Origin: Olleya sp. Hel_I_94
GTDB lineage: Bacteria; Bacteroidota; Bacteroidia; Flavobacteriales; Flavobacteriaceae
Assembly (NCBI RefSeq): GCF_007827365.1
Contig: NZ_VISI01000001.1
Span: 620,001 to 627,447 of the forward strand
Reading direction: 5' to 3'
DNA: 7,447 nt
This document shows positions 1 through 7,447 of the stretch, piece after piece; positions within the stretch are counted from its first letter, which is position 1, and each line of letters begins with the position of its first letter. The translations under genes and the position numbers were made by a program. Under the pieces are notes generated by a model. It ran no database searches. It was not told the DNA's origin and saw only the letters and a list, made by a program, of their open reading frames with translations.

Positions 1-1281
<1,281 letters not shown>

Positions 1282-1311
1282 TACTATTTGCTTTTTAATG
1301 AGTTCTATGCA

Positions 1312-1337
1312 GTATTATACTACGATTAGTATAATAC
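1312..1337 (-). other. Perfect hairpin in the tRNA-Ala/23S spacer
   Basis: An 11-bp perfect inverted repeat (GTATTATACTA at 1312-1322, TAGTATAATAC at 1327-1337) encloses a 4-base loop. It sits about 30 bases upstream of the 23S 5' end in the transcript. It has no T-run in the transcription direction, so it is not an evident terminator. A smaller hairpin (TGAGA at 1352-1356, TCTCA at 1361-1365) follows. A role in pre-23S processing is possible but is inference only. Confidence 0.5.
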
Positions 1338-1386
1338 CACATTAATTTTAATGAGAAAAATCTCACTAAATTTTCATGTATCTTTT

Positions 1387-1410
1387 TTCAATATGTCAAA
1401 GAACTTTTTC
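1387..1410 (-). promoter_or_regulatory. boxA-like antitermination site in the rRNA spacer
   Basis: On the minus strand the stretch 1404-1394 reads GTTCTTTGACA, close to the E. coli rRNA boxA (TGCTCTTTAACA) bound by NusB-S10 for antitermination. The surrounding 24 bases are nearly repeated in the leader upstream of 16S (3371-3394), which supports a shared function. It lies just after tRNA-Ala and before 23S, where spacer boxA sites are known in other bacteria. A 7-bp inverted repeat (TTCAGTT/AACTGAA, 1408-1423) adjoins it. The assignment rests on motif resemblance and position. Confidence 0.55.
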
Positions 1411-1426
1411 AGTTAAAACTGAATAG

Positions 1427-1500
1427 TGGAGAATATCGGAGTCGAACCGATGACCTCCTGCGTGCAAGGCAGGCGCTCTAGCCAGCTGAGCTAATCCCCC
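1427..1500 (-). tRNA. tRNA-Ala(TGC)
   Basis: The minus strand gives a 74-nt cloverleaf. The 7-bp acceptor stem pairs GGGGGAT (1500-1494) with ATTCTCC (1434-1428), with G-U pairs at two positions. The D arm contains AGCTCAGCTGG, the anticodon loop CTTGCAC gives TGC (1466-1464), the T loop is GGTTCGACTCC, and the discriminator is A. The 3' CCA is not encoded and must be added after transcription. It is the second tRNA of the 16S-23S spacer, the usual Ile-Ala order of bacterial rRNA operons. Confidence 0.97.
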
Positions 1501-1582
1501 ATATAGGAATCCCGAATGTTCTATTCAGAATTACTTATTTAGAATTGACAACTTCTAGAATTTCCTTTTATCATAGTATTAG

Positions 1583-1656
1583 TAGTCTCAGGCAGACTCG
1601 AACTGCCGACCTCTACATTATCAGTGTAGCGCTCTAACCAGCTGAGCTATGAGACT
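1583..1656 (-). tRNA. tRNA-Ile(GAT)
   Basis: The minus strand gives a 74-nt cloverleaf. The acceptor stem AGTCTCA (1656-1650) pairs perfectly with TGAGACT (1590-1584), the discriminator is A, and CCA is not encoded. The anticodon stem-loop centres on CTGATAA, giving anticodon GAT (1622-1620), and the T arm carries GTTCGAGTC. It follows the 16S gene by about 80 bases and precedes tRNA-Ala by 82 bases, and is co-transcribed with the rRNAs. Confidence 0.97.
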
Positions 1657-1736
1657 CTACTATAATAGATTATAAATCAACAGCAGGAGAATAAACTTTT
1701 TGTTTACATAAAAAAACACAATAATTGTCTTTCTCT

Positions 1737-3256
<1,520 letters not shown>

Positions 3257-3425
3257 TAAATTTTAAGTCTTACGACTATGTTTTAACAATTAATAATGTT
3301 TTCAGTACTCAAAATGGTTTATTCTCGTTTGTTTAAATTAATCGTTTCCAATTAATTCTTACGCTGTCAATTCAATATGTTTATGAACTTTTTTCTCTGT
3401 CTCTTAAGATGTTATTTCCTTAAGC
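3257..3425 (-). other. rRNA operon leader (5' external transcribed spacer)
   Basis: This ~170-base A/T-rich stretch lies between the proximal rRNA promoter and the 16S 5' end. It holds the boxA-like site at 3371-3394. Near the 16S end, 3286-3302 can pair with the region just after the 16S 3' end (1713-1728): in RNA terms AAAACA and AATTGT on the leader side match TGTTTT and ACAATT on the other side, with a small internal loop. This is the expected place for an RNase III type processing stem. No open frame is supported here. Confidence 0.55.
3371..3394 (-). promoter_or_regulatory. boxA-like site in the rRNA leader
   Basis: The 24 bases here match those at 1387-1410 in the 16S-23S spacer at about 20 of 24 positions. 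They share the block TTCAATATGT (plus-strand sense), then GAACTTTTT after a variable few bases. On the transcript this gives GTTCATAAACA, a weaker match to boxA than the spacer copy. Leader and spacer boxA pairs are known in rRNA operons, where they load the Nus factor complex against premature termination. Confidence 0.5.
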
Positions 3426-3430
3426 GGGTG

Positions 3431-3461
3431 CAAATATAATTCGCTTTTTTAAATCCCACAA
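3431..3461 (-). promoter_or_regulatory. Proximal rRNA operon promoter
   Basis: On the minus strand the -33 element TTG (3461-3459) is followed after 20 bases by the -7 element TATATTTG (3438-3431), fitting the Bacteroidota primary sigma pattern TTG-N19-21-TAnnTTTG. The sequence shares TTGTGGGA and TATATTTGCACCC with the distal promoter. An A/T-rich run upstream (3462-3500) may act like an UP element. The predicted start is near 3425, about 170 bases before 16S. It was identified by consensus only. Confidence 0.75.
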
Positions 3462-3567
3462 GCTTTATTTAAAAAAAAAGTTTTTTCTTTTTTAAACTTC
3501 ACTTTCAATATATCTTAGAACGTTTTCCTCTACTCTCAGTAACATCAGTTACGTCGTTTTCGGGGTG

Positions 3568-3597
3568 CAAATATACAAGCCTTTTTCTTTCCCACAA
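3568..3597 (-). promoter_or_regulatory. Distal rRNA operon promoter
   Basis: On the minus strand TTG (3597-3595), 19 bases, then TATATTTG (3575-3568) give a full match to the Bacteroidota promoter consensus. The block TTGTGGGA and the -7 region with its downstream GCACCC are the same as in the proximal promoter about 137 bases away, so the two are a tandem pair. Upstream (3598-3640) lies a strongly A/T-rich tract of A runs on the transcribed strand, as seen upstream of strong rRNA promoters. Confidence 0.75.
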
Positions 3598-3764
3598 CCC
3601 TTTTTTTAATCTTTTTTTAATTTTATTTTAATACAAACCTTTAATGCCTTATTGCTAACAGGTTATGAAATATTTTTATTTGAATTGGTTGTGATTTAAA
3701 CTAATTACGGTGGTTTAATAGACACTATGTTACTTTTACTAGTATAAATTAGTTTGAGATGCTT

Positions 3765-3913
3765 GCGTTAAGGATTGAACGGTCTGCTTGAGCTCTTTTT
3801 TGTTTCCTATTATATATTGGCTATTATATTGCGTATTACAAATAGACATTATGTATATGTATAATATTATGTAAAAAAAGCGAGTAGTGAAAGCCTGACC
3901 CTTTGGGTAACGC
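3765..3913. repeat. ~150-bp imperfect inverted-repeat element, unclassified
   Basis: Four nested segments of the two arms are complementary in the correct order: GCGTTA (3765-3770) with TAACGC (3908-3913), GGTC (3781-3784) with GACC (3897-3900), GCTT (3786-3789) with AAGC (3891-3894), and CTTTTTT (3795-3801) with AAAAAAG (3874-3880). The right arm also has a small ACCC-TTT-GGGT hairpin (3898-3908). The ~72-base centre is very A/T-rich and holds no gene. I have an impression that arm sequences of this kind (GCGAGTAGTGAAAGC and GGGTAACGCC) recur between genes in flavobacterial genomes, but I cannot verify this here. It may be a dispersed palindromic repeat, a non-autonomous mobile element or a structured RNA. 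Strand is undetermined. Confidence 0.55.
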
Positions 3914-3959
3914 CATTATTTTATTGTGTGAATTTATTTAGTATTAGTTAAGAGTTGTA

Positions 3960-3989
3960 TTGCCAATTACTAATATCCTATTATATTTG
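3960..3989 (+). promoter_or_regulatory. thrS cluster promoter
   Basis: TTG (3960-3962), a 19-base spacer and TATATTTG (3982-3989) match the Bacteroidota promoter consensus exactly and use the same -7 octamer as both rRNA promoters. Transcription would begin around 3994-3996, leaving only about 12-14 bases before the thrS ATG at 4008. Such a short leader leaves no room for a tRNA-mimicking operator of the E. coli thrS type or for a T-box. The call rests on consensus and position. Confidence 0.7.
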
Positions 3990-4007
3990 CGGTCTAATAT
4001 TATATTG

Positions 4008-5945
4008 ATGATAAAAATTACTTTACCGGACGGTAGTGTAAATCTTTTGAAAAAGATTCTACACCTATGGATGTTGCTAAGAGTATTAGCGAGGGATTGG
4101 CAAGAAATGTTATTTCGGCAAGCTTTAATGGAACAACCGTTGAAACATCTACGAAATTAACAACAGATGGATCTTTGGTACTTTACACTTGGACTAACGA
4201 TGAAGGAAAGAAAGCATTTTGGCATAGTTCTGCCCACGTATTAGCTCAGGCGATTGAGGAGTTATATCCTAATAGTAAATTAACTATTGGTCCTGCTATT
4301 GATAATGGTTTTTATTATGATGTTGATTTTGGTAATGAGACCATTACTGATAAAGATTTTAAAAACATTGAAACTAAAATGTTAGAGATTGCAAGAGGCA
4401 AACATGAGTTTGCTATGCGATCTGTTACTAAAGCCGATGCTTTATCTTTATATAAAGACAATGAATATAAGACTGAATTAATTGAAAATCTTGAGGATGG
4501 GACTATTACTTTTTGTGACCATTCTACTTTTACTGATTTGTGTCGTGGTGGACATATCCCGAACACAGGGATTATTAAAGCTGTAAAAATATTATCTGTT
4601 GCAGGTGCTTATTGGAGAGGTGATGAAAACAAACCACAATTAACACGTGTTTACGGAACATCTTTTCCAAAACAAAAAGAATTAACTGAATACTTAGCTT
4701 TATTAGAAGAAGCTAAAAAACGTGACCATAGAAAGTTAGGTAACAGAACTTGAGCTTTTTACTTTTTCTCAAAAAGTTGGAGCAGGTTTACCTTTATGGT
4801 TACCAAAAGGTGCTGCTTTACGTGAGCGTTTAGAAGATTTTTTTAAAGGCTGCTCAGAAAAAAGCAGGTTATGAAATGGTTGTTACACCACATATAGGAC
4901 AAAAGGAGCTTTATGTTACTTCTGGACATTATGCTAAGTATGGTGAAGATAGCTTCCAGCCAATTACTACGCCAAAAGAAGGTGAGGAATTTTTACTAAA
5001 ACCAATGAACTGCCCACATCACTGTGAAATATATAACAGTATGCAATGGTCTTACAAAGATTTACCAAAGCGTTTTGCTGAATTTGGTACTGTTTATAGA
5101 TATGAACAAAGTGGCGAATTACATGGTTTAACAAGAGTTAGAGGTTTTACGCAGGATGATGCCCATATTTTTTGTACTCCAGATCAATTAGATCAAGAGT
5201 TTAAAAATGTTATTGATTTAGTGTTGTATGTATTTGGATCTTTAGGATTTGAAAACTTTACTGCACAAGTATCATTGCGTGACCCAGAAAAGCCAGAAAA
5301 ATATATTGGAAGTTTAGAAAACTGGGAAAAAGCAGAAACAAGCTATTATAAATGCTGCGAAAGATAAAAATTTAAATTATGTTATAGAAACTGGCGAAGC
5401 TGCATTTTACGGACCTAAATTAGACTTTATGGTTAAGGATGCTTTAGGTAGACAATGGCAATTAGGAACTATTCAGGTTGATTATAATTTACCAGAACGT
5501 TTTGAATTATCTTATAAAGGTAGTGATAATGAAACACACAGACCTGTAATGATACACCGTGCGCCTTTTGGGAGTATGGAACGTTTTATAGCAATTTTAC
5601 TGGAACATACAGGAGGAAATTTCCCGCTTTGGTTAATGCCAAATCAAGTTTCTATATTAACTCTTAGTGAGAAATACGAGAAATACGGTGAAAAAAGTTT
5701 TAACTTTGCTAGAAAATCACGAAATTCGCGCACTTGTAGATAACAGAAGCGAGACCATTGGTAAGAAAATTAGAGAGGCTGAAATGAGTAAAACGCCTTA
5801 TATGATTATCATTGGGGAACAAGAGGAAGCAGAAAACAAGATATCTGTAAGACAACATGGTGGTGAAGATTTAGGCACGATTAGTGTAGATACCTTTGCA
5901 GAAATTGTTAAAACAGAGATAAATAAAACAAAAAGACAATTTTAA
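4008..5945 (+). CDS. thrS: Threonine-tRNA ligase, interrupted by five single-base frameshifts
   Basis: ThrRS charges tRNA-Thr with threonine in the cytoplasm and hydrolyses mis-made Ser-tRNA-Thr. Undoing five indels gives one 644-residue protein, the usual family length: one base missing near 4040-4043, an extra C at 4744, an extra T in the T7 run 4838-4844, an extra A in 5336-5338, and an extra A in the A6 run 5691-5696. In the corrected numbering the order is TGS domain (about 1-61), editing domain with H73-x3-H77 and C179-x3-H183, class II catalytic core with zinc ligands C335, H386 and H516, motif 2 arginine R364 and motif 3 R525, then the anticodon-binding domain (about 540-644). All key residues are present. 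ATG 4008 begins [10 protein letters not shown], the normal TGS start. thrS leads the translation cluster. The frameshifts are most likely sequence errors, because the enzyme is essential and its reading restores perfectly; a true pseudogene with a second copy elsewhere is the less likely alternative. Confidence 0.95.
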
Positions 5946-5973
5946 AATTAAGTTTAACTAAAATATATAAGTC

Positions 5974-6525
5974 ATAGCAATACGTAGAAAAAGATCAAGA
6001 GGTCCGGCAAGAATCATTAAGGAAGATCAGCACAACATTAACGGTAAGATTAGAGCAGAAAAAGTGCGTCTAGTTGGAGAAAATGTTGAAGTAGGAATTT
6101 ATACCACTAAAGAAGCAAGAGAATTTGCAAGAGAGCAAGAACTTGACTTGGTGGAGATTTCGCCTAAAGCAGATCCGCCTGTATGTAAAATAATGGATTA
6201 CAAGAAGTTTCTTTATGAACAGAAGAAGCGGGAAAAAGCATTAAAATCCAAGGCTACAAAAGTTGTTATCAAAGAAATTCGATTTGGTCCTCAAACAGAT
6301 GACCATGATTACGAATTTAAAAAGAAACACGCCGAGAAATTCTTAAAAGAAGGTGCAAAGCTAAAAGCTTTTGTTTTCTTTAAAGGGAGATCAATTGTGT
6401 TTAAAGAGCAAGGACAAATATTATTATTACGATTAGCTCAAGATTTGGAAGAATTTGGAAAAGTAGAGCAAATGCCAAGACTTGAAGGAAAGCGTATGAC
6501 CATGTTTATTGCTCCTAAAAAGTAA
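5974..6525 (+). CDS. infC: Translation initiation factor IF-3, apparent AUA start
   Basis: IF3 binds the 30S subunit, prevents premature 50S joining and checks the start codon and initiator tRNA. The reading frame is intact and encodes 183 residues, against 180 in E. coli. The N-terminal domain contains [13 protein letters not shown] and the [19 protein letters not shown] block; the linker is lysine-rich (about 75-95); the C-terminal domain carries [17 protein letters not shown] and ends [10 protein letters not shown]. The frame is closed by TAA at 5968-5970, so the only way to include the conserved N-terminus ([13 protein letters not shown]) is to start at ATA 5974, or less likely at ATA 5980. 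A GTG at 6064 would drop 30 conserved residues. Near-cognate starts (AUU in E. coli) let IF3 repress its own synthesis. The gene begins 28 bases after thrS, with no Shine-Dalgarno site. Confidence 0.95.
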   Translation: MAIRRKRSRGPARIIKEDQHNINGKIRAEKVRLVGENVEVGIYTTKEAREFAREQELDLVEISPKADPPVCKIMDYKKFLYEQKKREKALKSKATKVVIKEIRFGPQTDDHDYEFKKKHAEKFLKEGAKLKAFVFFKGRSIVFKEQGQILLLRLAQDLEEFGKVEQMPRLEGKRMTMFIAPKK

Positions 6526-6531
6526 ATAGTA

Positions 6532-6545
6532 TCCTTTATTAAGGA
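6532..6545 (+). other. Short hairpin in the infC-rpmI gap
   Basis: TCCTT (6532-6536) and AAGGA (6541-6545) form a 5-bp stem with a 4-base loop just after the infC stop. No T-run follows, so it is not a terminator. It could be part of the translational control of rpmI or simply protect an mRNA end. The remaining ~40 bases up to rpmI are A-rich and unstructured, as is usual for translation starts in Bacteroidota. Confidence 0.3.
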
Positions 6546-6586
6546 CCACAATATTATAAGCGAAATAATTAAAACTAGGAAACAAA

Positions 6587-6784
6587 ATGCCTAAAATGAA
6601 AACAAAATCTAGTGCTAAAAAGCGTTTCAAGCTTACTGGTACTGGTAAAATTAAAAGAAAGCACGCTTTTAAAAGTCACATCTTAACAAAGAAGTCTAAA
6701 AAACGTAAGCTTAAGTTAACTCATGACGGTTTAGTACATAAAGCGGATGAGAACAATATTAAAGTAATGATGCGTTTAAAGTAA
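6587..6784 (+). CDS. rpmI: 50S ribosomal protein bL35
   Basis: This small, very basic protein of the large subunit has 65 residues, the normal length (64-66). The start [31 protein letters not shown] is the family signature, including the [10 protein letters not shown] block and the later [14 protein letters not shown] segment. The frame is intact. It lies 61 bases after infC and 100 bases before rplT, the conserved infC-rpmI-rplT order, and is probably co-transcribed with thrS and infC. There is no Shine-Dalgarno site; the ATG is preceded by an A-rich stretch. In E. coli and Bacillus this gene is repressed together with rplT by the L20 protein. Confidence 0.97.
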   Translation: MPKMKTKSSAKKRFKLTGTGKIKRKHAFKSHILTKKSKKRKLKLTHDGLVHKADENNIKVMMRLK

Positions 6785-6826
6785 CATTACCTTAATTGGT
6801 TACAAATTATTTATAAACCCTGGAGT

Positions 6827-6863
6827 TAGGCCTTTACAAAGTGGTTAATTAATTAACCGCCTA
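6827..6863 (+). promoter_or_regulatory. Structured element upstream of rplT, possible L20 control site
   Basis: Two helices stack in this gap. An outer pair joins TAGGC (6827-6831) with GCCTA (6859-6863), and an inner pair joins GGTTAA (6843-6848) with TTAACC (6853-6858) around a TTAA loop, leaving an 11-base bulge on the 5' side (6832-6842). A further possible stem lies just upstream (GGTT 6798-6801 with AACC 6816-6819). The structure ends about 21 bases before the rplT ATG. L20 is known to repress its own operon by binding mRNA structures in E. coli and Bacillus; that this one has such a role is inference from position. Confidence 0.4.
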
Positions 6864-6884
6864 CTACAAAAAACAATTTAAATT

Positions 6885-7228
6885 ATGCCTAGATCAGTAA
6901 ATTCTGTTGCCAAAAGAGCCAGAAGAAAAAAGGTGCTTAAACAAGCAAAAGGTTACTTTGGACGTCGTAAAAACGTTTGGACAGTAGCAAAAACGCGGTT
7001 GATAAAGCTATGCAATATGCATACAGAGACCGTAGAAACAAAAAGAGAACTTTCCGTGCATTATGGATCACGCGTATTAACGCTGGAGCAAGATTACATG
7101 GAATGTCTTACTCACAATTTATGGGTAAAGTAAAAGCTAATAATATCGAATTAAACCGTAAGGTTTTAGCTGATTTAGCAATGAACAATCCAGATGCTTT
7201 TGAAGCAATTGTGAATAAAGTAAAATAA
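6885..7228 (+). CDS. rplT: 50S ribosomal protein bL20, one single-base frameshift
   Basis: bL20 binds 23S rRNA early in large-subunit assembly and acts as translational repressor of its own operon in several bacteria. The frame from ATG 6885 encodes [36 protein letters not shown], then breaks in the A run 6989-6993. Adding one A there (A5 to A6) continues directly into [37 protein letters not shown] and to the stop at 7226-7228, giving 114 residues, the normal length. Both the basic RNA-binding N-terminal helix and the globular C-terminal domain ([21 protein letters not shown]) are present. A lost base in a homopolymer of an essential gene points to a sequence error. It is the last gene of the cluster. 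Confidence 0.96.
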
Positions 7229-7273
7229 AGGGCATTTTGCCATTTGTATAACAATACTTCGCTTATAAAATAG

Positions 7274-7306
7274 AAAATCCGATTCTTAATTGAATCGGAT
7301 TTTTTT
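7274..7306 (+). terminator. Rho-independent terminator after rplT
   Basis: A perfect 12-bp stem pairs AAAATCCGATTC (7274-7285) with GAATCGGATTTT (7292-7303) around a 6-base loop, and a run of seven T (7300-7306) follows. It lies 45 bases after the rplT stop and ends the thrS-infC-rpmI-rplT transcript. The A-run on the 5' side would give weaker function for transcription from the other direction, so it is assigned to the plus strand. Confidence 0.9.
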
Positions 7307-7338
7307 ATGCCATTTAATTATAACTTAAACTATAATAA

Positions 7339-7370
7339 TTGTTTTATAACAAACTTATCCACTAGCTTTA
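7339..7370 (+). promoter_or_regulatory. Possible promoter of the downstream HAD gene
   Basis: TTG (7339-7341), 21 bases, then TAGCTTTA (7363-7370) resembles the Bacteroidota promoter pattern with one mismatch in the -7 element. It would place the transcript start about 15-20 bases before the ATG at 7393. Because a terminator precedes it, the downstream gene needs its own promoter, which gives the candidate some support. Confidence 0.35.
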
Positions 7371-7392
7371 CATTTTAAATATTGAATTGCAC

Positions 7393-7447
7393 ATGTCTTT
7401 AAGCCAAATTAAATTAATAGTTTCCGATTTAGATGGAACTTTATTAA
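7393..7447 (+). CDS. HAD-superfamily hydrolase, N-terminal fragment (Cof-like)
   Basis: Only the first 18 codons lie in the window: MSLSQIKLIVSDLDGTLL. The DxDGT motif at residues 12-16 is HAD motif I, with D12 as the likely nucleophile and D14 as the general acid/base. The start ...IKLIVSDLDGTLL is typical of the Cof/YidA-type sugar-phosphate phosphatases, but the substrate cannot be told from this fragment. The ATG is 164 bases after rplT and beyond its terminator, so it is a separate transcription unit. Confidence 0.8.
   Translation, partial: MSLSQIKLIVSDLDGTLL

Noticed and set aside
3599..3764. Gene or RNA in the A/T-rich stretch upstream of the rRNA promoters
   Set aside because: No open frame, cloverleaf or consensus promoter was found; the near-match TAGTTTG at 3750-3756 lacks correct spacing within the element.
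4008..5945. Programmed ribosomal frameshifting in thrS
   Set aside because: Five shifts of mixed sign in one gene, without slippery heptamers followed by clear structures and unlike any known thrS, are far better explained by sequence error.
4067..5945. Split ThrRS made of separate polypeptides
   Set aside because: The pieces break within conserved domains and have no start signals of their own; joining them needs only one base per junction.
6064..6525. IF3 starting at GTG 6064
   Set aside because: It would remove 30 residues that are in frame, open and match the conserved IF3 N-terminus.
6841..6860. The near-palindrome before rplT as a terminator
   Set aside because: No T-run follows and rplT is expected to be co-transcribed with rpmI.
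7230..7241. Small GGGCATTTTGCC hairpin just after rplT
   Set aside because: The stem is only 3-4 bp and is followed by a much stronger terminator; it is probably chance.

Overview
The window comes from a low-GC Bacteroidota genome, most likely a member of the Flavobacteriaceae. The 16S and 23S sequences read as flavobacterial, the tRNA genes do not encode CCA, no Shine-Dalgarno sites precede the genes, and four promoter candidates fit the Bacteroidota pattern (TTG, about 19-21 bases, TAnnTTTG; one of the four only loosely). A genus cannot be named from sequence reading alone.

Layout. Positions 1 to about 3,600 hold the start of an rRNA operon on the minus strand. Reading in the transcription direction (right to left) it has tandem promoters at about 3597-3568 and 3461-3431, a leader with a boxA-like site, 16S rRNA, tRNA-Ile(GAT), tRNA-Ala(TGC), and the first ~1.28 kb of 23S rRNA, cut by the window edge. 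A 750-bp divergent intergenic region (3257-4007) separates it from plus-strand genes. That region also holds an undescribed ~150-bp imperfect inverted repeat (3765-3913) and a close-in promoter for thrS. From 4008 on lies the classic translation cluster thrS - infC - rpmI - rplT (ThrRS, IF3, bL35, bL20). A rho-independent terminator (7274-7306) closes it, and the first 18 codons of a HAD-family phosphatase follow.

The genes form one functional theme: the rRNA and tRNA parts of the ribosome on one side, and two ribosomal proteins, an initiation factor and a tRNA synthetase on the other. infC appears to start at AUA, the kind of near-cognate start that allows IF3 to control its own synthesis. 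The rpmI-rplT gap can fold into a small two-helix structure that could be an L20 control site.

Data quality matters here. thrS is broken by five single-base indels and rplT by one, most of them in short homopolymers. The 16S gene shows at least three single-base indels at near-universally conserved positions, including the anti-Shine-Dalgarno tail. Both proteins are restored to full, family-typical length by undoing these indels. The simplest reading is uncorrected sequencing or assembly error, not gene decay or programmed frameshifting. I saw no mobile element with a transposase, no CRISPR array and no defence system.
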